This document shows positions 1-8,096 of a stretch of DNA of 64,000 bases, piece after piece. The position numbers and the translations under genes were made by a program. The notes under the pieces are model-generated. The model did no database searches, was not told the origin of the DNA, and saw nothing but the letters and a program-made list of their open reading frames with translations. The DNA is from Mesorhizobium sp. (lineage in GTDB: Bacteria; Pseudomonadota; Alphaproteobacteria; Rhizobiales; Rhizobiaceae): assembly GCA_004020645.1 (NCBI GenBank), contig SAQL01000003.1:248001-312000 (forward strand), in the 5' to 3' direction. Position 1 is the stretch's first letter, and each line of letters begins with the position of its first letter.

Positions 1-1
1 T

Positions 2-604
2 ATGCTTTCGCCCTTCATCGACACATCGGTATTCCGGGAAATGCCGGCACGGGGTTGCCCGACGCGCCTCGTTACCGTCGCCATGATGCGCCCGGGCGAC
101 AAGGTCGAAAGCTATCGCATGCTGGCGCAGGCGCTCGGTCCGATCGGCCACCTGACCTGGACCATGTCGGTCGTCGGGGATGGGCCTGCACGTGACGAGG
201 TCAAAGCGCAATTCGCCGGCTTGCCCGCCGACCGTATCGAATGGCTTGGCGCGATTGAGCCAGCCGCCGTGCCGGATGTTCTCTACAGTGGGGGAATTTA
301 CGTCTGGCCGGGTTACGGCGAGGCCTATGGCGTTGCCTATCTTGAAGCACAGGCCGCCGGCCTTCCGGTGGTGGCACAGGACATCGCCGGCGTGCCGGAG
401 GTCGTGCGGGATGGCCAGACCGGGTTTCTCACCCCGCCGGGCGATGTGGCGGCGTACGCTTCTGCCATTGAAAGGCTTCTCGCCCGTAACGACGAAAGAA
501 CCATCATGGCCACGGAAGCCAGACGTTTCATCCTCGAAGAACGTTCCCTCGGTGCTGCAGAGGCGCGTCTGGCCGAACTTCTTGCGAAGATCCCGGTTTC
601 ATGA
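2..604 (+). CDS. Glycosyltransferase family 4, C-terminal part (cut by window edge)
   Basis: This is the C-terminal Rossmann domain of a GT-B fold glycosyltransferase of the GT4 type, which would transfer a sugar from a nucleotide sugar to a growing glycan in the cytoplasm. The E-x7-E type nucleotide-binding segment is visible as GEAYGVAYLEAQAAGLPVV, followed by GVPEVVRDGQTGFLTPPGD, both classic for the family. The acceptor-binding N-terminal half lies before the window, so the methionine at position 2 is almost certainly internal. Its stop overlaps the next start as ATGA at 601-604, so it is probably translationally coupled to the polysaccharide deacetylase. The substrate cannot be read from the sequence. 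Confidence 0.85.
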   Translation: MLSPFIDTSVFREMPARGCPTRLVTVAMMRPGDKVESYRMLAQALGPIGHLTWTMSVVGDGPARDEVKAQFAGLPADRIEWLGAIEPAAVPDVLYSGGIYVWPGYGEAYGVAYLEAQAAGLPVVAQDIAGVPEVVRDGQTGFLTPPGDVAAYASAIERLLARNDERTIMATEARRFILEERSLGAAEARLAELLAKIPVS

Positions 605-1365
605 CATCCGATCAGATCTGGCGGCCCTTGGTGGAAGAACTGGCGTGCCGGCAACGGGCGGACCGTAAGGCAGAGTTTTGGCTGCGCGACGACGACGCCG
701 TGGATCCGACGCCTGCGCTTGATCGGCTGCTCGACCTCACCGGTGAATTCGCGGTTCCGGTCACTCTGGCCGTCATTCCGGCCCTGACTGATGAGAAGCT
801 TGTCGCCCGGCTTGGCGAGGCGCCGCATGCCACGGTCGCCATCCATGGCTGGGCGCACCGAAATCATGCGCCCGAGCACCAGAAAAAGCAGGAGCTCGGC
901 GCGCATCGGCCACGCGAGGCGGTGCTCGATGATCTGGCTCGCGGGCTGACGCACGTAACCGACCTGCACGGCGCACGCGCCGTTCCGATGCTGGTGCCGC
1001 CCTGGAACAGGATCGACGCCGGCTTGGTATCCGACCTTGGATCGATAGGATTTGCGGCCTTGTCGGTCTATGGGCCGCCGAAGCCGGCTCCACTGGCGGT
1101 CATCAACAGCAATGTCGACATCATGGATTGGCATGGCACGCGCGGCTGCCGCGATCATGGCCTATTGGTTCAGGCTATCATCGCGCAATTGCAGCATGCA
1201 TTCGACGGCGGCGAACCGGTCGGCCTGCTCACCCACCATCTCGTACATGATGAATCGGCCTGGCTCTTCCTCGAACGGCTGTTCACAGTCACCGCACAGA
1301 CTGAAGCCTGCGCATGGCTTCCGATCAGGACATTGATCGGCCGCAGCGCCGGTCGAGGAAAATAG
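601..1365 (+). CDS. Polysaccharide deacetylase family protein
   Basis: A 254-residue protein of the NodB/polysaccharide deacetylase type, expected to remove acyl groups from a glycan in a metal-dependent way. The sequence shows the Asp cluster WLRDDDAVDPT near residue 30 and a later IHGWAHRNH segment near residue 80, matching the metal-binding D and H-x-x-x-H motifs of the fold. No signal peptide is visible, so it probably acts in the cytoplasm. It overlaps the preceding glycosyltransferase by four bases, which argues for a joint role in making one polysaccharide. It converges on the MBL hydrolase gene with a single base between them. Confidence 0.8.
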   Translation: MTSDQIWRPLVEELACRQRADRKAEFWLRDDDAVDPTPALDRLLDLTGEFAVPVTLAVIPALTDEKLVARLGEAPHATVAIHGWAHRNHAPEHQKKQELGAHRPREAVLDDLARGLTHVTDLHGARAVPMLVPPWNRIDAGLVSDLGSIGFAALSVYGPPKPAPLAVINSNVDIMDWHGTRGCRDHGLLVQAIIAQLQHAFDGGEPVGLLTHHLVHDESAWLFLERLFTVTAQTEACAWLPIRTLIGRSAGRGK

Positions 1366-1366
1366 C

Positions 1367-2221
1367 TCAGCGCTTTTTTCGCAATGAGACTGGAAATTTG
1401 AGCGTCTGGCCATCCCGCGCGGCAAACGCGCCGGTAAACCTGTCTTTGGCCAGTTTCTCGATCTCGTCCAGTTCCGCGTCGGTCCGTGTCGGATCGTGGT
1501 GAAACAGCGCAAGCCCCCGCGCACCGGCCGCCTCGCAGAGCTTGACGCCCTGTTGCCATGTCGAGTGCCCGTAACCGCGGCGGCGTTCCATTTCCTCCTC
1601 GGTGTAGGTGCAATCGTAAATGACGAGGTCGGCATCTTCGATCAGCGCGAGCACCGTCTGATCGAGTTTGTCCGGTTCGTGCTCAGTGTCTGTGATCACC
1701 GCCACGACGCGGCCGCCCCATTCGACTCGGTAGCCTATGCAGCCGCCCGGATGGATAAGACTGCCGGTTCGGACCACCACCCCTTCGCGCGGCCGAAGCA
1801 CGTCTCCGGATACGAAATCGCGATAGTCGATGCTTGCCTTGCAGATCCCCAGTTTCACCGGAAACCACGGCGGCCGCATGAACTCATCGACCATCTGCCG
1901 GGTCGTCATGTGTCCTGCAAGATGCCCGGACCAAAGCGTAACCTTGACGCTCTGGTCATAGATCGGCGCAAAAGACGGCAGCCCGATGATGTGATCGTAA
2001 TGGCAATGGGTGAAAAGCAGGTCGAAATCGGTCACGGCCAACGCCTGAAGCGCCCCGCCGGCAGGCCGTAGGCCAGAGCCTGCGTCGAACAGAAGCGTAT
2101 GCTTACCGCATCGCATCTCAATGCAGATTGTGTTGCCGCCATAGCGAGAGAATTCTGGTCCTGATACCGAAATGCTGCCGCGCACACCCCAAAATCTGAC
2201 CAGGAAAACGTCGTCGTCCAT
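1367..2221 (-). CDS. MBL-fold metallo-hydrolase
   Basis: A 284-residue metallo-beta-lactamase-fold protein. The N-terminus FWGVRGSISV and the following YGGNT segment are typical of a phosphodiesterase-like MBL branch, and the metal motif appears as THCHYDHIIGLP (H-x-H-x-D-H) at about residues 91-102; a later Asp in ITDTEHEP and a final His in LFHHDPTRTD complete the site. Such proteins hydrolyse phosphodiester or related bonds. It is the last gene of a reverse-strand run that includes a cyclic-nucleotide-binding protein and an ABC-like protein, so a cyclic-nucleotide or glycan-phosphate substrate is possible, but that is inference only. Confidence 0.8.
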   Translation of the reverse strand: MDDDVFLVRFWGVRGSISVSGPEFSRYGGNTICIEMRCGKHTLLFDAGSGLRPAGGALQALAVTDFDLLFTHCHYDHIIGLPSFAPIYDQSVKVTLWSGHLAGHMTTRQMVDEFMRPPWFPVKLGICKASIDYRDFVSGDVLRPREGVVVRTGSLIHPGGCIGYRVEWGGRVVAVITDTEHEPDKLDQTVLALIEDADLVIYDCTYTEEEMERRRGYGHSTWQQGVKLCEAAGARGLALFHHDPTRTDAELDEIEKLAKDRFTGAFAARDGQTLKFPVSLRKKR

Positions 2222-2343
2222 GCTACCCTTTCGCCCATCTTAGCCAAACAACTGCTGCTAGGCGAGACAGGCTTTCTCCGGGTGACCTTCTCAGCAAGAG
2301 GACAGTCCCATCACGACGGCGAGGATCGAGCGCACGTCATACG

Positions 2344-2793
2344 TTATTTGGCGCTTCGTGCATCGATCAGATCCGCGGTCGTATGGCTTAGCCGATCGGC
2401 AAGAACCCGCAATATCTCGATGGTCATTTCCGGGAACTCCCTCATAAGCCTCAGGAAATGATCCTTGCGGATTCTCAAGGCTTCCAGCGGACTTGCCGCT
2501 CTGACGGTGGCAGTGCGGGAGCTGTTGCACAATATGGCGATCTCGCCAACAATCGAATTTGGCTCCAGTTCGGCAACTTTTATCGGTCCGCTGTCGGAAT
2601 CGACCAGAATATCCGCCCTGCCTGAAAGGATGACATAGGCGGCGTCTCCCTCGTCGCCCTGCCGGAAAAGGATCTGGCCGGCGCTGTAGCTCACACGATC
2701 GGATGTGAACGCAAGCAGCTTGAGCTTTGTCGGCTCGATGGCAGAGAACAAGGGAACGCGTTGCAGCATTCCAACTTCATCCTTGAGCAGCAT
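2344..2793 (-). CDS. Stand-alone cyclic nucleotide-binding domain protein
   Basis: A 149-residue single-domain protein of the CAP_ED/cNMP-binding family. The phosphate-binding cassette is recognisable in VGEIAILCNSSRTATVRA, with the conserved G-E and the Arg that contacts the cyclic phosphate, so ligand binding looks intact. There is no DNA-binding domain, so it is more likely a partner or sensor than a transcription factor. The start at 2793 was chosen over the upstream ATG at 2937 because a GGGAAGG ribosome site precedes it and the domain begins right after; the longer N-terminus has no family resemblance. It lies about 160 bases downstream of the ABC-like gene and about 120 bases upstream of the MBL gene. 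Confidence 0.8.
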   Translation of the reverse strand: MLLKDEVGMLQRVPLFSAIEPTKLKLLAFTSDRVSYSAGQILFRQGDEGDAAYVILSGRADILVDSDSGPIKVAELEPNSIVGEIAILCNSSRTATVRAASPLEALRIRKDHFLRLMREFPEMTIEILRVLADRLSHTTADLIDARSAK

Positions 2794-2953
2794 TGTCGCA
2801 AACCTTCCCAAATTCGCGTTTGCCAGACTAGAGCAACGGACGCCCAGATGAAATGAATTCTGTTTCCGGGATGGCGAGACGCCCTTCGCCGAATCCCTTG
2901 ACCCTGCAGTAAATTCCCACCGGCAGAATGATCCCATCTGAATGTCCGTTGCT

Positions 2954-5689
2954 CTATGACAACAGTTCCTTGAAGATACCGTTCCCTGCCAAAAGTGTCT
3001 CGGGTGTTCCGTCTTCCACCAATTTACCCGAGTCGAAGACGATAACGCGATCGAACATCATCGCCATCGCCGGATTCGTCACGACCCACACAATTGCCGG
3101 CGAATGGCCGTCGCGCCTGGCTTCCTCGAGCACGTTTCGCAGCACCTTATCCTGCATGCGCTGGTCGAGCGCCGCCAGCGGCCGGTTGAGAATGAGAAAA
3201 TCAGGACGCTTGAGCAGGACCCGGGCAACATCGAGCTTCTGTCGCTGTCCACCGGTCAGCCGCCTGCCGCCGGAGCCGACGTTGAAGTCCAGGCCGACAT
3301 CCAGAAGTTCGGCATAAAGCCCCAGTTCGTCAAGAATGTCATAGACGATGGAGCGTATGCGGTCCGGCGCGTCGGGATGGTTGTTGCCCACACGCCCGAA
3401 CAGGACATTATCCATGACGGTGGCCGCGGCAATGTATTTGGCAGGATCATACCGTTCGATCGCATTTTGCAGCTCGGGCGGCAGGTTTTCATAGAACCGG
3501 TTGCGTGCAGCGACGATCTTGCTCATCAGCTCGTCGCTTAGCAGGCCGAAGCGGTGCCGGGGCTCGATATAGGCAAAGCTCAAGGTGACGATCATGGCGC
3601 GGTCGTCCTCTGAAACCGCCTCGTGGGGACGGTTCTTGAGCCGTTGCAGCAAGGTTTTGTAGGTGGGTATCTCCTCGGCGCTCATGAAGGCGAGCTGCTG
3701 GAAGAACTGGTGATCGGGCGGCAGGTCGGCAAACAGCTCGATCGCCTGTTCGGCGATCTCCATGCCCATTTCGTAGAGCGTGCGGTCGAGGCCGGCCTGC
3801 CTCAGCACAGAAGCAAAATAGGGATTGGCCGCTAGAGCCCTGTCGGCCAGTTCGGGGCCGGCGGCAGCGCCGAAGAGCAAGTTTTGGCCGATCGTTGCTT
3901 CCTTGTTATAGGCGCCCGGTTCGAAAGGAACCACCAGTCCGCTCAGCCCTTCGCGTTCCAGCCGGGTTCGCAGCGCCGCACGCAGTTCGACGATCCGCCT
4001 GGCAAGCTCCGTGTGACGCGTGAGATCGGCCGAAGAGCGCAAGCCAAGATCCAGAATGTCGCGCGATAGAACAACCGCGTCGAGCACCCGGCGGACGGCT
4101 TCAAAGAGGTCGTGCGGGCCGGTAGCGCCAGCGGAAGCATAGTTGATCCAGTCGCTGTGGATATCAAGATCCGGATTGCCCGACCGGCGCGCCTCGTCGA
4201 TGTTCCAGCGGCGCTGGTCTGCCGCAGCACCGTCATAAGGCACCGATGTCAGCGGCGCATGCTTCAACCCGTAGAGCAGATTATCGCGAAGGCTTGCCTG
4301 GAACAGGAAAACATCCGACGAGGCATAGGACATGCGCCGGCCGGTGATTGATTCGGGGAGTTCAAGCAGGTCGTCGGCGCCCGAAGCGACCCTTCCGCTG
4401 GCCGGCCAGTTCAGCCGCGCGAAGGCTTCTGCAAGCGCCTCCGCTCCATCTGTTGCAGTACTGACCAGCGCCACCGTCTCACCCGGCTTGATCTGGAGGG
4501 AGACACGGTCGAGGAGCATTGCACCGCCATCGTCTGCTATGGAGAGACTGATCGCCGACAGGGGGTTGGTCATCGGATCGGGATTGTCGATCGTCAATGC
4601 CCCGATTCTCGGCGCAATGAGACCCTCGGCGGTGAACTGTTCAACGACCTGCTGATATTTGACCTGGATATCCTGCCGCGCCTGATCCCAGTCGATCAGT
4701 TCTTTCATCGGTCCGGGCAAGTCCTTGTAGGCGCCGATCACGGCCACGAGCTGACCGACGTCCAGCCGCCCCTGAATGACCAGATACCCACCGATCATGT
4801 AGAACAGAAAGGGCGTGACCTGCGCGAGAAAATTGTTGAGGAATTTCACCATGAATTTCCATTGGTAAAGATCGAAGCGGATCTTAAAGATGAGCCCGAG
4901 CCGGGCAGCTATGTCGGCGCGCTCGTAGTTTGATGTGTCGTGGACGTGAACCGCGCCGATGCCGTCGACGATTTCGCCAACCCGGCCCGAAAGCGCGCGC
5001 GCCGTCAACTGCCGTTCGCGCCCGAGCACGATCAGCCGCCGCCGCATTCGCGGGATGAGCGCGATCTGGATCACCACGATCACGGCCGCTATCATTCCGA
5101 GCCAGAAGTTCTGGACCACGATGAACAGCATGGCCGTCAGCGCCTGGCCGCCGAGCAGCACCGGCTGCACGAAGGCGTCGCCGATGAAGCCGCCCAGCGG
5201 CTCCACCTCGTCCTTTACCATGGTCGCCACTTCGGCGGATTTCACCCGCTTGAAGTAAAATGGCGGAAACCGCAGCACACGATCGACCAGATCGAAGCGG
5301 ATACGCCGCAGCATGCGTTCGCCGAGGCGGCCCTTGTAGGTGTTGATGTAGAGTTTGAACAGGCCGTTGATGACGACTAGCAAGAGGAACACAAGGCTCA
5401 GGGCAAACAGCGTCTCCTTGCGGTCGAGCTGAAAACCGGAGAAGAACTGGACCTCTCCGATGAACGGCAGGTTATAATGTAGCCTCATGAATGGCTGGGT
5501 CGCGCCCGGCTGCTCGAAGCCGCTACCCTGGATTGGGCCGTTGACGATCAGCTTCGGCAGGTCGAAGGACATGAAATACGGGATCATCGAAAGCACGACG
5601 ATCATCAATATCCAGAGCTGCTGCTTCTTGGTGTGCGTCCAGATATAGCGGGCTATGCTGGGTTCCATATGCGGCTGTGGACCCTTCAT
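2954..5689 (-). CDS. ABC exporter-like protein with degenerate nucleotide-binding domain
   Basis: A 911-residue protein (from the 5689 start). Residues about 25-310 form an ABC exporter transmembrane domain. The C-terminal part resembles an ABC ATPase, but its catalytic residues are gone. The Walker A position reads GETVALVSTATDGAEA (no GKS/T), the Q-loop Gln is absent, Walker B reads FLILNRPLAALD (N and R where D and E belong), and the switch His is Asn in VVTNPAMA. The signature LTGGQRQ and the D-loop remain. About 280 extra residues sit between the Q-loop region and the signature. The start at 5689 is preferred because its ATG overlaps the upstream TGA as ATGA; 5716 and 5668 are alternatives. 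It may be a scaffold or regulated channel rather than a pump. Confidence 0.8.
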   Translation of the reverse strand: MKGPQPHMEPSIARYIWTHTKKQQLWILMIVVLSMIPYFMSFDLPKLIVNGPIQGSGFEQPGATQPFMRLHYNLPFIGEVQFFSGFQLDRKETLFALSLVFLLLVVINGLFKLYINTYKGRLGERMLRRIRFDLVDRVLRFPPFYFKRVKSAEVATMVKDEVEPLGGFIGDAFVQPVLLGGQALTAMLFIVVQNFWLGMIAAVIVVIQIALIPRMRRRLIVLGRERQLTARALSGRVGEIVDGIGAVHVHDTSNYERADIAARLGLIFKIRFDLYQWKFMVKFLNNFLAQVTPFLFYMIGGYLVIQGRLDVGQLVAVIGAYKDLPGPMKELIDWDQARQDIQVKYQQVVEQFTAEGLIAPRIGALTIDNPDPMTNPLSAISLSIADDGGAMLLDRVSLQIKPGETVALVSTATDGAEALAEAFARLNWPASGRVASGADDLLELPESITGRRMSYASSDVFLFQASLRDNLLYGLKHAPLTSVPYDGAAADQRRWNIDEARRSGNPDLDIHSDWINYASAGATGPHDLFEAVRRVLDAVVLSRDILDLGLRSSADLTRHTELARRIVELRAALRTRLEREGLSGLVVPFEPGAYNKEATIGQNLLFGAAAGPELADRALAANPYFASVLRQAGLDRTLYEMGMEIAEQAIELFADLPPDHQFFQQLAFMSAEEIPTYKTLLQRLKNRPHEAVSEDDRAMIVTLSFAYIEPRHRFGLLSDELMSKIVAARNRFYENLPPELQNAIERYDPAKYIAAATVMDNVLFGRVGNNHPDAPDRIRSIVYDILDELGLYAELLDVGLDFNVGSGGRRLTGGQRQKLDVARVLLKRPDFLILNRPLAALDQRMQDKVLRNVLEEARRDGHSPAIVWVVTNPAMAMMFDRVIVFDSGKLVEDGTPETLLAGNGIFKELLS

Positions 5690-6054
5690 TTGGAAGGATG
5701 CAGGATGTAAAAGCACCTGCTGGCGAATGGCGTATCGGCAATTTCTTCGTCGCCAACGACAAGCTCGAAGCTGCAGCGCACGGAGATTGTGCTGCGCTCA
5801 ACGATGGAAGGTACCTGCGAGGCGGCGCGATCCAGTTCCGGCGCATAATCGATGACAACGTCACAGGCATTGCTGATCAGCGAAGAAAGCAGCTGGCCAA
5901 ACGGTTCGCGGCTTGCGTAGGGTTTTGGCGAATAGCCGAGCAGCACGAGGCCGCTGCGCCGCTGGTGCTGGCGGATGGACGCCGATGGTCCGGACAGATG
6001 CGACAGGCTCTCTCCGGCACCGGGCAATGGCGAAGCGGCTTGCAGCATAATCAC
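5686..6054 (-). CDS. Hypothetical protein upstream of the ABC-like gene
   Basis: A 122-residue open frame that I do not recognise. Its middle and end (for example SACD-like VVIDYAPELDRAAS and a C-terminal FYILHPSK) have a normal amino-acid mix rather than the Arg/Ala-rich look of shadow frames in this GC-rich DNA. Its TGA stop overlaps an in-frame ATG of the ABC-like gene as ATGA (5686-5689), which suggests translational coupling and is the main reason for accepting it. The N-terminus is uncertain: the first twenty or so residues are low in character, and a later non-ATG start is possible. No membrane segment or signal peptide is visible. Confidence 0.45.
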   Translation of the reverse strand: MIMLQAASPLPGAGESLSHLSGPSASIRQHQRRSGLVLLGYSPKPYASREPFGQLLSSLISNACDVVIDYAPELDRAASQVPSIVERSTISVRCSFELVVGDEEIADTPFASRCFYILHPSK

Positions 6055-6127
6055 GTCCGCGAATCAACAGCCTTCCGGGAGGCAAGATTGCGTTGTGTCG
6101 CCCGAAATCCCAACATACAAGACGAAT

Positions 6128-6802
6128 ATGATGGATGTCACGCAACCACGCAATGCCGGCCTGGACTGGCACGAGCAAGCCTTTGACCTCACGCGGGGAA
6201 TTGCTGCCTATCTCAACTGCCCTCTGGCGGCAGGGCTGGCGCGCGTCATCACCAAGCATCCGAGGGCCGATATCGCCAACGCCTTCAACCACAAGCAGGT
6301 CGCCTGCAAGATGTGGGCGCTCGACAGGCTGTTCGAAAGCTGCGGCGGCCGGTTCGGGCGCATTTGGGTTCTGGGTGGATGGTACGGCGTGTTGCCGGCG
6401 ATGCTTTTCAACGACGCCCGCTTCGACATCGCGACGGTCGATAGCATCGACATCGATCCCGAAGTCGCGCCGGTCGCCCGGACCCTTAACCGGGAAGCCG
6501 GCGACCGGTTCCGGGCGCTGACGGCGGATATGTACGCACTCGACTATGCGGCCGGGCGGCCCGACCTGGTGGTCAATACGAGCTGCGAACACATAGCCGA
6601 TCTGCGCGCCTGGCTTGCTCTGCTTCCGCGGGGCACGACTGTACTGCTGCAATCGAACGATTATTTCACCGAGCCGACGCACATCAACTGCGTGGCTTCA
6701 CTTGCAGCCTTCGAAGCAATGGCGGCGCTACGGGAGGTGCGGTTCTCCGGCGAACTGCCGACAAAAAATTATACGCGCTTCATGCTGATTGGAACTGTTT
6801 GA
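6128..6802 (+). CDS. Class I SAM-dependent methyltransferase-like protein
   Basis: A 224-residue Rossmann-type protein. A glycine-rich motif I is visible as IWVLGGWYGVLP, followed by an acidic residue at the end of strand 2 in SIDIDPEV and a motif-IV-like DLVVNTSCEH, consistent with S-adenosylmethionine binding. The target is unknown; its place between polysaccharide genes suggests methylation of a sugar or lipid carrier, but this is inference. The start at 6128 (ATGATG, the second at 6131 is equivalent) was chosen because the 51-codon upstream extension of the open frame has no family character. It is divergent from the hypothetical gene at 5686-6054 and converges on the glycosyltransferase gene ending at 6900. 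Confidence 0.75.
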   Translation: MMDVTQPRNAGLDWHEQAFDLTRGIAAYLNCPLAAGLARVITKHPRADIANAFNHKQVACKMWALDRLFESCGGRFGRIWVLGGWYGVLPAMLFNDARFDIATVDSIDIDPEVAPVARTLNREAGDRFRALTADMYALDYAAGRPDLVVNTSCEHIADLRAWLALLPRGTTVLLQSNDYFTEPTHINCVASLAAFEAMAALREVRFSGELPTKNYTRFMLIGTV

Positions 6803-6850
6803 TGCATTTCGCCCAACAGTGCGTAGCGGTTTTAGGACAACGATGTGCAT
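6802..6850. repeat. Small palindromic intergenic repeat, copy A
   Basis: A roughly 50-base element bounded by ATGCAT and TGTGCAT. Its reverse complement matches the copies at 58681-58729 (core GTTGTCC..AAAACCGCT.CGCAC) and, more weakly, 49030-49070. It sits between the convergent methyltransferase and glycosyltransferase genes and starts within the methyltransferase stop codon. Confidence 0.7.
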
Positions 6851-6899
6851 AAAACAAAGACCAGAAGCGCGTTGCTGGAATCTCACCAGACGTGACGCG

Positions 6900-8096
6900 T
6901 CAGCATCTATCGTCTGTTTGATCATGAATTTTTCCGAAACCGGGCCCCATTTTTAGCGACCATGTTCGATACCGCTCGCGCAGGATTTGCGCCGAGCGAC
7001 GCGCGCCTTCCAGATCGAGACGATGCGCGGCTGGCGTCGGTCCCACAAGCGCCTGTTCGATCGCTTGTGCCAAACCTTCAGGCGTTAGGTCCTTTTCCAT
7101 CAGCACCGTTGCAAGACCGAGTTCTTCGAGCATCAGGCTGCGAACCGTCTGTTCGGTTTCCCCGCCGGCTGCAAATGGAACGAGCAGAGAGCGACAACCC
7201 GCGCGCAGGACATCGCAGACCGTGTTGTAACCCGCCTGCGAGACCGACAGGCGGGCGCCGGCCAGCAGGCTGGCGAAATCCTCGCGGAACCGGAAGATGG
7301 ATAGGACCGGCGAGGCATCGCGTGCGATCGCGTCAAACTCGTCTTTCGGCAGGTTTGGGCCGGTGATCAAACACCATTTCCAAGCGTTGTTGGCATTCCG
7401 CGCCGCTGCGATGGTGGAGCTGACAAGGCTCTTTCCGGCAGCCCCGCCGCCAACCGACACCAGAACGTCGAAGCGCTCGGAGGCCGCGGGCGATGGCGGC
7501 GCGGCAACGAGCCCTGTGTAGGTGACCTCGGCCTTGATCGCCCCAGCCAGTGGAAATGTCTTGTCGATGGTTGCGAAAGCCGGATCGCCGTGGACCATAA
7601 CAAGGTCGAAATGCCTGTTGATCAGATCGACCGTTTCCTCGTTTCGGCCCGGCTTGACGCGCTCCTGAAGGATATCACGAACGGACGTCGCCAGCAGCGG
7701 TCTGGGCGACGTCGCGTCGATGGCCTCGATCAGGGGCAGGAGTTCGAAACGCATCTGCCGGCGTCCAAATGGAAACGCCTCGACAATGACGATATCAGGC
7801 CTGCAATCCCGGAATGCCTGCAGCAGCATCTCTGAACGCCATTTCTTGAAATCATCGTCGATGGGTTTGCCCTGCAGGTCGACAAGTCCGGAAAATCCTT
7901 CATCACCGGAGGTGACAGGTGGCAGGGTTACAGATTTTACACCCAGTCCCGGAAATCCGGCGATCGGCGCTCCGCCGGTCACGACGGTTACGTCAAACCC
8001 GTCATCGACCAGAGCCGACGCAACGCGGCTGGCGCGCGCGAGATGGCCGATACCGAGCAGGTGCTGGACATAGAAGAAAGCGCGCAGCCGCTTCAT
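6900..8096 (-). CDS. MurG-like glycosyltransferase
   Basis: A 398-residue GT-B protein of the GT28/MurG-like kind. The N-terminal glycine-rich segment YVQHLLGIGHLARA resembles the acceptor-side loop of these enzymes, and the C-terminal half carries LVSVGGGAAGKS and SQAGYNTVCDVLRAGCRSLL, the usual nucleotide-sugar side. The start at 8096 is preferred over 8111 because its ATG overlaps the TGA of the upstream glycosyltransferase (ATGA, 8093-8096). It is the third gene of a three-gene reverse operon and shares architecture with the first one (9339-10553), though the two are clearly diverged. Donor and acceptor sugars are unknown. Confidence 0.8.
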   Translation of the reverse strand: MKRLRAFFYVQHLLGIGHLARASRVASALVDDGFDVTVVTGGAPIAGFPGLGVKSVTLPPVTSGDEGFSGLVDLQGKPIDDDFKKWRSEMLLQAFRDCRPDIVIVEAFPFGRRQMRFELLPLIEAIDATSPRPLLATSVRDILQERVKPGRNEETVDLINRHFDLVMVHGDPAFATIDKTFPLAGAIKAEVTYTGLVAAPPSPAASERFDVLVSVGGGAAGKSLVSSTIAAARNANNAWKWCLITGPNLPKDEFDAIARDASPVLSIFRFREDFASLLAGARLSVSQAGYNTVCDVLRAGCRSLLVPFAAGGETEQTVRSLMLEELGLATVLMEKDLTPEGLAQAIEQALVGPTPAAHRLDLEGARRSAQILRERYRTWSLKMGPGFGKIHDQTDDRC

